A DNA stretch of 29,521 bases from CBDUBS01 sp965365445 (lineage in GTDB: Bacteria; Bacteroidota; Rhodothermia; Rhodothermales; DASSAV01). This document shows, piece by piece, positions 7,594 through 15,560 of this stretch. Location of the stretch: NCBI GenBank assembly GCA_965365445.1, contig CBDUBS010000022.1, forward strand, positions 1-29,521, in the 5' to 3' direction. Positions within the stretch are counted from its first letter, which is position 1; every line of letters starts with the position of its first letter. Below the pieces are notes generated by a model, which searched no databases, was not told where the DNA came from, and saw nothing but the letters and a program-made list of their open reading frames with translations. The position numbers and the translations under genes were made by a program.

Positions 7594-7634
7594 TTGACTT
7601 ATCGTTGGGCTTTCTGTATTGTTGATAATATCAA
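7594..7634 (+). promoter_or_regulatory. Sigma-70-like promoter with overlapping palindrome, FAD oxidoreductase gene
   Basis: The -35 is TTGACT (7594-7599), the spacer is 17 nt, and the -10 is TATTGT (7617-7622). The expected start of transcription falls near 7629. It lies within the inverted repeat TTGAT-AAT-ATCAA (7622-7634), well placed for a repressor. The coding start is 37 nt beyond the palindrome. The binding protein is unknown. Confidence 0.5.
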
Positions 7635-7670
7635 TCACGGTTCGCAGACACCCCACATGGTAAGGTCATC

Positions 7671-9680
7671 ATGGATCGTCGCCACTTTCTATCTCTCTCC
7701 GCCCTGACGGGTTACAGCGTTTTTGTGGATGCAAGAGGACTGTTCGGCAGTCCCTCCAGCGCTGCTTCATCGAGTCTGGAAACGGTTTCAGCCTCAGGGG
7801 TGGCGACCGGTGCATTGCCGGCGGCCGAACCGAACATGACACTCGTCGAAAAGGAATGCGACTTCCTGGTAGCCGGTGGAGGAATGGCCGGGGTGTGCGC
7901 TGCCCTGTCCGCGGCCCGGCACGGGGCCCGTGTCATCCTCATCCAGGACCGCTCCCGCCTCGGCGGCAACGCCAGCAGCGAGGTGAAAATGCACATCGTT
8001 GGGGCCGACCAGCACGGCAGCCGGGCAGGATGGCGAGAGGGGGGACTGATCGAGGAGTTTCGTCTGGAGGACGCCGTCCATAACCCGCACCGGGCCTGGG
8101 AGCTGTGGGACCTGATGCTCTACGATAAGGTTATCAGCAACCCGAACATCACCCTCTTGCTCGATACGGCGGTCTACGGCGCTTCCGTAAACGCAGGTCG
8201 CATCGAACACGTCATGGCCCGGTCCGACAAAACGGAACACCTGTACCGGATACGGGCGAAGCTGTACGCCGATTGCACCGGCGATAGCCGCCTCGCTCTC
8301 GAGTCGGGCGCCGAGTATCGCTGGGGCCGCGAGAGTAAAGCGGAGTTCGGAGAATCGCTGGCCGTGGACACGCCGGATAGGAAAACCCAGGGATCGAGCA
8401 TCCTGTTTACCTCCCGACTCCACGACCGCCCCATAGGATTTACGCCCCCCTCCTGGGCGCGGAAAATCACGAAGGACCACCTGAAGTTCCGGGGAATCGG
8501 CTCCTGGGAGTACGGCTACTGGTGGATCGAACTCGGCGGCATGTACGACACCATCAAGGACAACGAGCGCATCCGCTTCGAGCTGCTCAGCGTGGTCCTC
8601 GGCGTATGGGACTACATAAAGAACAGCGGCGAGCACCCCGACTCGGCCAACTGGGCCCTCCAGACCGTGGGGATGATCCCGGGCAAGCGCGAATCCCGGC
8701 GCGTCACGGGCGACCACATCCTTACGCAGGGCGATCTCGAAGGCGGGTGGAAATCCCTCCCCGACGGGGTAGCCATCGGCGGCTGGGCGATGGACGACCA
8801 CCCCCCGGAAGGGTTCGACGACCCCGATCAGGCCCCCTTCCGTTCCGTAAAGCTGCCGGAACCCTACAACATCCCCCTCGGGTCGCTCTATTCCCGATCC
8901 CTGAGCAATCTCCTTATGGCCGGCCGCAACCTGAGCGCTTCCCATGTCGGCTTTACCTCCGCCCGCGTCATGGCGACCACCAGCGTCATGGGCCAGGCCG
9001 TCGGTACGGCCGCCGCGCTCTGCCTTCGCGACGGCGTCGCCCCCCGAGTGCTCCGCAACGATCCGGCGCGCGTAGCGGAGTTGCAGCAGGTCCTGCTTCG
9101 CGACGATCAAACCATCCGGAGCGTCCGTAATGAGGATCCGGCCGACCTGGCCCGAACCGCCCGGGTAACGGCTTCGGCATCTCTGGCCTCTACACCCCCC
9201 GACCGGGTGCTCACGGGCGAAGTACGCGACTTACCGGAGCTTTCGGAAGCCGGCCTCGGCCCGCGCCCCACCGACGATCCCTCCCGGGCGCTTCATCGCT
9301 GGGTAGCCCCCATGACTCCAGGGGGTCCCGCCCTGGAACTGACGTGGGGCGCCCCTCAGCGCATCGGTCTCATCCAGATCACGTTCGATACGGGCTTCCA
9401 CCGCCAGCTAACCCTTACGGCCTCGGATAGCCATACGAACAAAATCGTCCGCGGACCGCAGCCCGAAACCGTGAAAGACTATACGCTTCAGGTGCGCGAA
9501 AACGGCCGCTGGGCGACGGTCGCCGAGGTTTCCGGCAACTACCAGCGGCTCTGCCGCCATGCCTTCGATCCGGTACTCGCCGACGCGGTGCGGTTGCACG
9601 TAAAAGCCACCAACGGAGCCGACGAAGCCAGGGTCTACGAAATCCGGTGCTATGGCGAAACCCCCCGGCTGCTGGCCTGA
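7671..9680 (+). CDS. Exported FAD-dependent oxidoreductase with C-terminal carbohydrate-binding-like domain
   Basis: A 669-residue protein. A twin-arginine-like signal opens it (DRRHFLSLSALTGYSVF). The FAD Rossmann fold starts at DFLVAGGGMAGVCAAL, with GGGMAG at 69-74, and the LGGNAS segment follows. This matches the FAD_oxidored family, whose members often sit in polysaccharide-utilisation loci. Residues ~555-665 look like a beta-sandwich of the discoidin type (LELTWGAPQRIGLIQITFD at its start, VRLHVKATNG near the end). Tat export fits a folded flavoprotein. The gene is flanked by repeat-bearing intergenic DNA on both sides and appears monocistronic. The substrate is unknown. Confidence 0.82.
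   Translation: MDRRHFLSLSALTGYSVFVDARGLFGSPSSAASSSLETVSASGVATGALPAAEPNMTLVEKECDFLVAGGGMAGVCAALSAARHGARVILIQDRSRLGGNASSEVKMHIVGADQHGSRAGWREGGLIEEFRLEDAVHNPHRAWELWDLMLYDKVISNPNITLLLDTAVYGASVNAGRIEHVMARSDKTEHLYRIRAKLYADCTGDSRLALESGAEYRWGRESKAEFGESLAVDTPDRKTQGSSILFTSRLHDRPIGFTPPSWARKITKDHLKFRGIGSWEYGYWWIELGGMYDTIKDNERIRFELLSVVLGVWDYIKNSGEHPDSANWALQTVGMIPGKRESRRVTGDHILTQGDLEGGWKSLPDGVAIGGWAMDDHPPEGFDDPDQAPFRSVKLPEPYNIPLGSLYSRSLSNLLMAGRNLSASHVGFTSARVMATTSVMGQAVGTAAALCLRDGVAPRVLRNDPARVAELQQVLLRDDQTIRSVRNEDPADLARTARVTASASLASTPPDRVLTGEVRDLPELSEAGLGPRPTDDPSRALHRWVAPMTPGGPALELTWGAPQRIGLIQITFDTGFHRQLTLTASDSHTNKIVRGPQPETVKDYTLQVRENGRWATVAEVSGNYQRLCRHAFDPVLADAVRLHVKATNGADEARVYEIRCYGETPRLLA
7777..7790. promoter_or_regulatory. 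Possible intragenic LacI-type operator
   Basis: TGGAAACGGTTTCA fits the same central-CG pattern as the 3191 site. It is 106 nt into the FAD oxidoreductase coding sequence, in the poorly conserved linker after the signal sequence. A chance occurrence cannot be excluded. Confidence 0.25.
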
Positions 9681-9720
9681 TTCTTTTAACCGGTACATCA
9701 ATTAGTGGTTTGATCCATTA

Positions 9721-9746
9721 AAACGTCAATAGGAAACGTCAATAAG
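9721..9746 (+). repeat. 13-bp tandem repeat
   Basis: AAACGTCAATAGG is followed by AAACGTCAATAAG, and a third degenerate unit begins AAATGTCA at 9747. The third unit runs into the REP-like hairpin. Confidence 0.75.
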
Positions 9747-9753
9747 AAATGTC

Positions 9754-9793
9754 ATCCCGCACCCCGCAAAGCGGGACAGGCTCGATGCGGGAT
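9754..9793. repeat. REP-like hairpin, copy 2
   Basis: The outer arms ATCCCGCA (9754-9761) and TGCGGGAT (9786-9793) enclose an inner hairpin CCCGC-AAA-GCGGG (9763-9775). The GATGCGGGATCT edge is shared with the copy at 7422-7440. Confidence 0.65.
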
Positions 9794-9867
9794 CTGTTCA
9801 GGGCTTTATTCAGTCCTTGAAAGGCTCCCGTTAATCCCCATAGCGATTCGCAAACGAAATCACATCC

Positions 9868-9922
9868 GTAGGGGCAATTCACGAATTGCCCCTACATATA
9901 GGGAATTGCCCCTACATACAGG
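9868..9922. repeat. GTAGGGGCAATTC palindrome with tandem extension
   Basis: GTAGGGGCAATTC (9868-9880) and its exact inverse (9883-9895) are separated by AC. The right arm starts a 20-bp unit repeated in tandem (9883-9902 and 9903-9922, one mismatch), with a third unit beginning GAATA. Palindromes built on GTAGGGGCAATTC are, from general knowledge, a widespread dispersed intergenic repeat in bacteria. Confidence 0.8.
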
Positions 9923-10048
9923 GAATACCGTACCGAACTGAGCGGAAGCGGAGGAAAAAGCGTACCTTACCTTCCGTCCTGCTATCGTTATGAGGCGCCC
10001 CCGAAAGCGCTGCCGGTGTCTTGTCGGTCCAACCTGAATGCTATCGCC

Positions 10049-11695
10049 ATGTCCATTATTGCCATCGTCGTTTTTTCGGCTGCCGTGCTCCTGTTGGCCT
10101 ACCGGACGTACGGCCGCTTCATCGCCGGTAAGCTGGGAATCGATGATCGCAACGTCACCCCCGCCCACACCTTGAACGACGGGGTGGACTACGTGCCGAG
10201 CCGTCCGGCTGTCGTGCTCGGGCACCATTTCGCTTCCATCGCCGGGGCGGGTCCCATTGTCGGTCCGGTGGTGGCCGTAGTATTCGGCTGGATTCCCGCT
10301 CTCATCTGGATCCTGCTGGGCGGCATTTTCTTCGGGGCCGTCCACGACCTGACCGCCCTCATCGCATCGATGCGGCATCAGGGAAAGTCCATCGGAGAAA
10401 TCATCCAGCGATACATCGGCGACTTCGGCAAACGCCTCTTCCTGATATTCAGCTTTTCCACTCTCGTGCTCATCATCGGCGTCTTCGCCGACATCGTGGC
10501 GAAAACGTTCGTCAGCGTTCCCTCCTCGGCTTCGGCTTCCATCCTCTTTATTCTGCTTGCCGTGGGCTTCGGCCTGTTTACGCGCCGGGCAGGGTTGCCC
10601 TTCTGGCTGTCAACCCTGATCGGCGTCACGGCCATGTATGCCATGATCTACGTCGGCGGCCTCTTTCCACTGGAGCTGAGCTACGGGATGTGGATCGTCA
10701 TCCTGCTGGGGTACGTATTCATCGCGTCCGTGAGCCCCGTGTGGGTGCTGCTGCAACCCCGCGACTACCTCAACTCGTTCCTGCTCTACGGCATGATGAT
10801 TTTCGGAATCGCCGGTATCTTCATCGCCGCCCCGGAAATCCACATGGATACGAGCGTGCAATTCCGCACGGAAAACCTGGGTTATCTCTTCCCGGTTCTT
10901 TTCGTGACGATTGCCTGCGGGGCCATCTCCGGCTTCCACTCCCTCGTAGCGTCGGGTACGACTTCCAAACAAATCAGCCGCGAGCAGGACGCCAAGCTAA
11001 TCGGCTTCGGCGGGATGCTCATCGAAACACTGCTTGCCGTTGTGGCCGTATGCTCGGTAATTGTACTCACGCGTGAGGAATACATGAGCCGGTTTCTTCA
11101 GGTAGGGCCGGTAACGCTGTTTGCGGAAGGGGTAGGGGGGTTCATCGCCGGGATGCACATTTCACTACCACTGGCCGTATCCTTTGTGGCCCTTACCGTC
11201 TCCGCCTTTGCCCTGACCACCCTCGACACCTGCACGCGCCTGGCCCGTTATTCCGTACAGGAGTACTTCGACACGTCTACCCACCCCGTCGGACGGACGC
11301 TGGCCGGCAACCGCTACCTCGCCACAACCCTGACCATCGTGCTCAGCGGCGCCCTCGTGCTTTCGGGAGAGTTCGGCGCTCTGTGGCCTATTTTCGGCTC
11401 GGCCAATCAATTACTCGGAGCCCTGTCCTTGCTTGCGGTAAGCGTTTGGCTGATCAAAAAGAACATTAATCCGGTTTTCACCCTTGTACCGATGGTGTTT
11501 ATGTTCGCCGTTACCCTGAGCTCACTATTCCTTTTCGCCTGGCAAAACTTCTCCCGTCACGCCTATCTGCTTGGCATGATCGCCGGCTTCCTGTTCATTC
11601 TGGCCATCGTGCTGATCGTTCTGGCCCGGCAAAGCCTCAAGGGGCTGGCGCAGGAAACATCTGTCCGCGCCGCCTCGGCCGCAGGAGGGGATTAG
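10049..11695 (+). CDS. cstA: CstA-family carbon starvation / peptide or pyruvate transporter
   Basis: A 548-residue polytopic membrane protein of the CstA family. It has the family's N-terminal layout: a first helix, then YRTYGRFIAGKLGIDDR, then a TPAHTLNDGVDYVPSRPAVVLGHHF stretch, and a hydrophobic GAGPIVGPVVA segment. SGFHSLVASGTTSKQI near the middle and TTLDTCTRLARYSVQEYF later are also characteristic. About 13-15 transmembrane helices are apparent. Family members import peptides or pyruvate under carbon limitation. The length is nearer the short (YjiY/BtsT-like or archaeal) type than the ~700-residue E. coli CstA. The ATG at 10049 was chosen over the GTG at 10016 because the hydrophobic helix begins there. 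It overlaps the convergent plug gene by 4 nt. Confidence 0.9.
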   Translation: MSIIAIVVFSAAVLLLAYRTYGRFIAGKLGIDDRNVTPAHTLNDGVDYVPSRPAVVLGHHFASIAGAGPIVGPVVAVVFGWIPALIWILLGGIFFGAVHDLTALIASMRHQGKSIGEIIQRYIGDFGKRLFLIFSFSTLVLIIGVFADIVAKTFVSVPSSASASILFILLAVGFGLFTRRAGLPFWLSTLIGVTAMYAMIYVGGLFPLELSYGMWIVILLGYVFIASVSPVWVLLQPRDYLNSFLLYGMMIFGIAGIFIAAPEIHMDTSVQFRTENLGYLFPVLFVTIACGAISGFHSLVASGTTSKQISREQDAKLIGFGGMLIETLLAVVAVCSVIVLTREEYMSRFLQVGPVTLFAEGVGGFIAGMHISLPLAVSFVALTVSAFALTTLDTCTRLARYSVQEYFDTSTHPVGRTLAGNRYLATTLTIVLSGALVLSGEFGALWPIFGSANQLLGALSLLAVSVWLIKKNINPVFTLVPMVFMFAVTLSSLFLFAWQNFSRHAYLLGMIAGFLFILAIVLIVLARQSLKGLAQETSVRAASAAGGD

Positions 11696-12192
11696 TCCCC
11701 GGCCCGCTTCGTCGTGATCACGATTACCCCGTTCGCCCCCCTGGACCCGTAGATCGAGGTAGAAGCGGCGTCTTTCAGCACCGATATCGACTTGATGTCG
11801 TGCGGGTTGATCATCAACGCTCCGTCCGCACCCGTGCTGACGGGAACGCCGTCTACCACGTAGAGCGGCTCGTTGCTCCCGAGGATGGAGGTGGTTCCGC
11901 GAATACGAACTTTGATGCCCCCTCCGGCGCCCTGCTCGACGTGCACGCCGGCCACCCGGCCCTGCAACAGATCGCTCACGTCGCGTGGAGCCTGGTTCTG
12001 GGCGTCTTCTACATCGACGGAAGCCACGGAGCCCGTCATGGTCTTACGGTCCTGGGTGCCGTATCCGACCTCGACCTGGTCGCCGTCGTCTTTCTGTTTA
12101 GTGGAGTGCGAGGAACCGCAACCCGCCGAGACGACCACCAGCAGCGCCAGCACAGCGATTCCAGGGAGAGAGAGGGATGTCGATTTTTTCAT
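11692..12192 (-). CDS. Stand-alone TonB-receptor plug domain lipoprotein
   Basis: A 166-residue lipoprotein: a signal peptide ends in a lipobox (VVSAGC, Cys25), a short polar linker follows, and the remainder is a SusC/RagA-type plug domain. Plug landmarks are VGYGTQ, GSVASV, DLLQGRVAGV, RIRGTTS, EPLYVVDGVPV, and IKSISVLKDAASTSIYGSRGANGVIVITTK. The protein ends where a receptor would enter the beta-barrel, so there is no barrel. The start at 12192 gives a clean MKK signal; an in-frame ATG at 12204 is the alternative. It is convergent with the CstA-type gene and overlaps it by 4 nt. The domain call is firm. The role (decoy, sensor or envelope scaffold) is unknown. Confidence 0.85.
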   Translation of the reverse strand: MKKSTSLSLPGIAVLALLVVVSAGCGSSHSTKQKDDGDQVEVGYGTQDRKTMTGSVASVDVEDAQNQAPRDVSDLLQGRVAGVHVEQGAGGGIKVRIRGTTSILGSNEPLYVVDGVPVSTGADGALMINPHDIKSISVLKDAASTSIYGSRGANGVIVITTKRAGD

Positions 12193-12204
12193 GAGGGCTC
12201 TCAT

Positions 12205-12581
12205 GTGGCTAAAAATAGTCCGGAGTCAGAATTAAGAATGCCGGGGTTTGCTGAAAGTTCTTCAATAAACCGACTTCCGTCGGTTTCCAAGAAAATAACA
12301 GCGGCATTTTCGGTCGTCCAGGTGTCGAAAAGAAGTGTCGGCTCCGTCTCGTACGGCGCCGTGACCGCACCGGCCTTGCTTGGTTTGACGGTGATGAATA
12401 ATCCATGTGATTACTTCCCGGATTGCCAAACATCAAAAACGTGGTTTATATTAAGACACGTTTGTCTTAAATAGGATGCTCTATAGGGGTATCCGCAGAA
12501 ATGGGATTATCGGCCGACCGCCTAGAGCGGTGAGAGGGTTTCGGTCCGGTTCAGTGCATTAAATACCGAGGGAGGTCAAAG
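12205..12581. other. Divergent intergenic region between the plug lipoprotein and nosZ
   Basis: 377 bases without a supported gene. It holds a hairpin AACCGAC-TTCC-GTCGGTT (12268-12285) near the plug gene, and the nosZ-side palindrome at 12451-12470. A strong ribosome site GAGGGAGG (12568-12575) lies before nosZ. Confidence 0.6.
12451..12470. promoter_or_regulatory. Palindromic operator candidate upstream of nosZ
   Basis: TTAAGACACGTTTGTCTTAA has perfect 8-bp arms (TTAAGACA / TGTCTTAA) around a CGTT centre. It lies 111 nt before the nosZ start. A second, overlapping inverted repeat AAACGTG (12438-12444) / CACGTTT (12457-12463) is present. The site lacks the TTGAT-N4-ATCAA pattern of FNR. A dimeric Rrf2/NsrR-type or other nitrogen-oxide-responsive regulator is a reasonable guess, but no regulator gene adjoins. 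Confidence 0.5.
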
Positions 12582-14579
12582 ATGTCCATGTTGTCCCGTT
12601 CGCACATTCATGCAGTGATCGGCGGAGTCTCCGTATTGCTGGTCATAACGCTGATGTTTGCCTGCCGCACCACGGGCGCCACGGCCGACCAGGCCGATGC
12701 TGCGCAGGCGGTGTACGTGGCTCCGGGCGAATACGATGAGTTTTACGCTTTCATGTCCGGCGGATTCAGCGGTCAGATGACTGTTTACGGACTGCCCTCC
12801 GGCAGGCTTCTCAAGACGATTGCCGTATTCTCTCAACACCCCGAAAACGGGTACGGCTATTCCGAAGAGACGAAGGCCATGTTGAACACCTCGCATGGGT
12901 TCGTCCCGTGGGACGATGCACATCACCCCGAGCTCTCCATGACAGACGGTGTTCCGGATGGACGCTGGATTTTCATCAACGGCAACAATACGCCGCGCAT
13001 AGCTCGGATCGATCTGAGCTCGTTCCAGACCACCGAGATCATCGAAATCCCCAATTCTGCCGGCAATCACGGTTCGCCGTTCATCACGCCGAATTCAGAA
13101 TACGTAGTGGCAACGTCCCGCTTTTCGGTGCCGATCCCCCAGAAGGATATGTCGATTGAGGAGTACAAGGGCAACTTCAAGGGCATGCTTTCCTTCATCA
13201 AGGTCGGCGAGCCGGGCGATATGGACGTGGCGTTCCAGGTTCAGGTGCCGGGATATAATTACGACCTCGCTCATGCGGGAAAAGGCCCGTCCAACGGCTG
13301 GATGTTTTTTACGAGCTACAACTCCGAAGAAGCCAATACGCTGCTGGAAGTCAATGCATCGCAGAACGACAAGGACTTCATAGCGGCCGTCAACTGGAAA
13401 CGGGCTGAAGAATGTGTGGCTGGTGGCCAGGCGATCGCAATGCCCGCCCGGTACGTACACAATTTTCTCGATGAAGCCCATGTAGCGCAGAGCGAGGAGA
13501 AGACGTCGGTTACGGTGCTGGAACCGGCGAATTGCGAAAACCTGGTGTATTTCCTGCCCACCCCCAAGTCGCCGCATGGGGTGGATGTCGATCCATCGGG
13601 CGAGTTCATTGTGGCCGGGGGCAAACTGGCTACGGTCATTCCGGTGCACTCCTTCTCTAAAATGATCGACGCCATCGAAAACAGGGCCTTCGAGCGCATA
13701 GTGGACGGCATTCCGGTTCTGCGCTACGATGCCATCATCGCAGGTGAGGTGGAGAACCCGGGCCTGGGTCCGCTGCATACCGAGTTCGACGGCAGAGGAT
13801 ACGCCTACACAACGGCCTTTATTAGTTCGGAGGTCGTCAAGTGGCGCCTGGAAGATTTTCAGGTGGTGGACCGGATTCCGGTTTACTATTCGGTCGGGCA
13901 CTTGATGATCCCGGGGGGCGATAGCCGCCGGCCATGGGGTAAATACCTCGTTTCGCTGAATAAGATCACCAAGGATCGGTACCTGCCGACTGGGCCCGAG
14001 CTGGCGCAGTCCGCGCAGCTCATCGACATCAGCGGCGACAAGATGAAGCTGCTGCTGGATTTTCCGACGCAGGGCGAACCCCACTATGCCCAGGCCATTC
14101 CGGCCGATCTGATTCGGGAAAAGCAACTCAAGCTGTACGATATCAGCGAAAACCGGCATACACACGGCGTGAAACGCGAACCTGATACCCGCGTGGAACG
14201 GAAGGGGAAAGAGGTGCATGTGTATATGTCCGCCATTCGAAGCCATTTCTCGCCGGACAACATCGAGGGCATTCAGGTCGGCGACGACGTGTATTTCCAC
14301 GTTACCAACCTGGAACAGGACTGGGACGTCCCGCACGGCTTCGCGGTGATGGGGGCCAACAACGCCGAATTGCTTATCATGCCCGGCGAAACCCGCACCC
14401 TTCGGTGGACGCCCCGGCAGGTAGGTGTTTACCCGTTCTACTGCACGGATTTTTGCTCGGCCTTGCATCAGGAAATGCAGGGGTACGTCCGTATTTCACC
14501 CCAGGGATCGAATGTTCCACTGGCCTACGGATCGGGCGGGCTCAAGCCGGCGGGGACGGCGCCGGTGGCGGCGCGGTAA
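12582..14579 (+). CDS. nosZ: Clade II (Sec-type) nitrous oxide reductase, probable lipoprotein
   Basis: A 665-residue enzyme reducing N2O to N2 outside the cytoplasmic membrane. The N-terminus is a Sec signal with a possible lipobox (LMFAC, Cys28) and no twin arginine, which marks clade II. The beta-propeller carries candidate CuZ histidines in DDAHHPE, AGNHGS, DLAHAG, SPHGVDV, LHTEF and GEPHYAQ. The C-terminal cupredoxin domain has the CuA ligands His585 (VPHGF) and C-TDF-C-SAL-H-QE-M (Cys621, Cys625, His629, Met632). Length and motifs are complete. A GAGGGAGG ribosome site lies 6 nt before the ATG. The usual assembly genes (nosD, nosF, nosY, nosL) are not in the window; a DUF2249 gene follows after 65 nt. 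Confidence 0.96.
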   Translation: MSMLSRSHIHAVIGGVSVLLVITLMFACRTTGATADQADAAQAVYVAPGEYDEFYAFMSGGFSGQMTVYGLPSGRLLKTIAVFSQHPENGYGYSEETKAMLNTSHGFVPWDDAHHPELSMTDGVPDGRWIFINGNNTPRIARIDLSSFQTTEIIEIPNSAGNHGSPFITPNSEYVVATSRFSVPIPQKDMSIEEYKGNFKGMLSFIKVGEPGDMDVAFQVQVPGYNYDLAHAGKGPSNGWMFFTSYNSEEANTLLEVNASQNDKDFIAAVNWKRAEECVAGGQAIAMPARYVHNFLDEAHVAQSEEKTSVTVLEPANCENLVYFLPTPKSPHGVDVDPSGEFIVAGGKLATVIPVHSFSKMIDAIENRAFERIVDGIPVLRYDAIIAGEVENPGLGPLHTEFDGRGYAYTTAFISSEVVKWRLEDFQVVDRIPVYYSVGHLMIPGGDSRRPWGKYLVSLNKITKDRYLPTGPELAQSAQLIDISGDKMKLLLDFPTQGEPHYAQAIPADLIREKQLKLYDISENRHTHGVKREPDTRVERKGKEVHVYMSAIRSHFSPDNIEGIQVGDDVYFHVTNLEQDWDVPHGFAVMGANNAELLIMPGETRTLRWTPRQVGVYPFYCTDFCSALHQEMQGYVRISPQGSNVPLAYGSGGLKPAGTAPVAAR

Positions 14580-14644
14580 CACCCTTTGGACCTCTTAAAA
14601 CCGTTCATCGGCGCTACGCGCGCAGGCAACCATAACAAAATACT

Positions 14645-14878
14645 ATGGCAGAACGTGTACTCGACGTGCGCATTATCCCTCCGTCGGCTAAACACCCCAC
14701 TATTTTCGCCACCTTCGACAAACTGGAACCTGGCGAGCATTTCGTGCTGGTCAACGACCACGATCCGGTTCCACTTAAATACCAGTTCGACTTCACGCGG
14801 GAGGGGCAGGTTGTTTGGGAATATCTGGAGCAGGGACCGGAGGTGTGGCGGGTAAAGATCTCAAAAACAAAGGAATGA
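14645..14878 (+). CDS. DUF2249 domain protein
   Basis: A 77-residue protein that is essentially one DUF2249 domain: LDVRIIPPSAKHPTIFATFDKL, then GEHFVLVNDHDPVPLKYQF, then VWEYLEQGPEVWRVKI. The NDHDP-x-PL-x-Y-Q-F core and the GPE-x-W-R-V end are diagnostic. Such SirA/TusA-like small proteins often lie near anaerobic and nitrogen-oxide respiration genes, but their biochemical role is not established. Its stop overlaps the ATG of the next gene (ATGA at 14875-14878), so translation is probably coupled. It is probably co-transcribed with nosZ. Confidence 0.87.
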   Translation: MAERVLDVRIIPPSAKHPTIFATFDKLEPGEHFVLVNDHDPVPLKYQFDFTREGQVVWEYLEQGPEVWRVKISKTKE

Positions 14879-15543
14879 AACTATGCTTGAGCACGGACGC
14901 GCTTCCGGGTAGTTCGTGGGAGGAACTGGCCTACGCCGTTCGAAGGCGGGCATTTGACGGGCTGGAATGGGGATGCAGCCGGCCCATCCATTCGGTGGGC
15001 GAATCCTCGGAAACACCCCAGTCCGGGCAATCGGTGGCGGTGCGGTGGGTCATGATGCCTGCCGCCGCTTCCTCGGATGGGGTTCGGATCGCTTTTGCCG
15101 AACGAGTGGGCGCAGGGCTCGTGATTCGGGACCCGTCCGGGCCTGTTCCTTTCGGCGGCAGGGTGGCGCTTCTGCACGGCTCCGACCCGGAAGAAGCGGC
15201 CGCAGCCGCCGCGTGGGCGAAACGCAACGATGCGTATACCGCGTGGGATGTGGACGTGCAAACGCTCGATGGTTCTCTGGTTGATACGATCCTCGACTAC
15301 GCCGGCGAACGCCTGGTTCACCTTCTCCTCCACCGAGCGGAGCCGGATACGGACGGACACCCGGAAGTTACCGGGGCGCTGTTCACGCGCCTGGCGCTCA
15401 TGGGCTACGGTAGCACCATTGCCATCGTTCCGGTCCTCGGCGCCGACCCGGCTCTCTGGCGTCGCCGCCTGCTGGAGGATCGGCGTTGGGGGTGCCAGGC
15501 AGCGCACGCGAAGAAGTCCCGGGTAGAAAGACCTGCCCCGTAA
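14875..15543 (+). CDS. Hypothetical protein, possible TIM-barrel (sugar isomerase-like) remnant
   Basis: A 222-residue protein. Its opening MKLCLSTDALPGSSWEELA continues into a VRRRAFDGLEWG-like stretch. This resembles the first strand and helix of xylose-isomerase-like TIM barrels, and the later AWDVDVQTLDG and HLLLHRAEPD segments are compatible. The metal-binding Glu/His set of that family is not obvious, so it may be non-catalytic. It lies between two DUF2249 genes, overlapping the first by 4 nt and preceding the second by 17 nt, so it clearly belongs to the operon. The family is unsure. Confidence 0.6.
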   Translation: MKLCLSTDALPGSSWEELAYAVRRRAFDGLEWGCSRPIHSVGESSETPQSGQSVAVRWVMMPAAASSDGVRIAFAERVGAGLVIRDPSGPVPFGGRVALLHGSDPEEAAAAAAWAKRNDAYTAWDVDVQTLDGSLVDTILDYAGERLVHLLLHRAEPDTDGHPEVTGALFTRLALMGYGSTIAIVPVLGADPALWRRRLLEDRRWGCQAAHAKKSRVERPAP

Positions 15544-15560
15544 ACCTTAGCCGTGTCATT

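Larger units (their letters stand above)
7325..7670. other. Intergenic region between the HTH gene and the FAD oxidoreductase
   Basis: 346 bases without a credible gene. Just after the HTH stop is CCCG-CAATAC-CGGG followed by CAAAAAAA, a possible weak terminator. Further on are a REP-like palindrome (7422-7440), a 9-bp inverted repeat ATGGTCCGG (7503-7511) / CCGGACCAT (7553-7561), and the promoter of the FAD gene. Confidence 0.6.
9681..10048. other. Repeat-rich intergenic region upstream of the CstA-type gene
   Basis: 368 bases with no gene. In order it carries 13-bp tandem repeats (9721-9746), a REP-like hairpin (9754-9793), a 28-bp palindrome (9868-9895), and a 20-bp tandem repeat (9883-9922). 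No clear sigma-70 promoter was found in front of the transporter. Confidence 0.7.

Noticed and set aside
7622..7634. FNR-type site TTGAT-N-ATCAA
   Set aside because: The spacer is 3 nt rather than the required 4; kept only as an unassigned palindrome.
7513..7707. A 64-residue ORF overlapping the FAD gene start
   Set aside because: It spans the inferred promoter and the Tat signal of the FAD gene in another frame; no family resemblance.
9883..9922. Possible CRISPR array
   Set aside because: Only two abutting 20-bp units with no spacers and no cas genes; it is a short tandem repeat.
12209..12436. A 75-residue minus-strand open frame upstream of the plug gene
   Set aside because: No ribosome site, no domain and basic low-complexity sequence; it overlaps a regulatory region.
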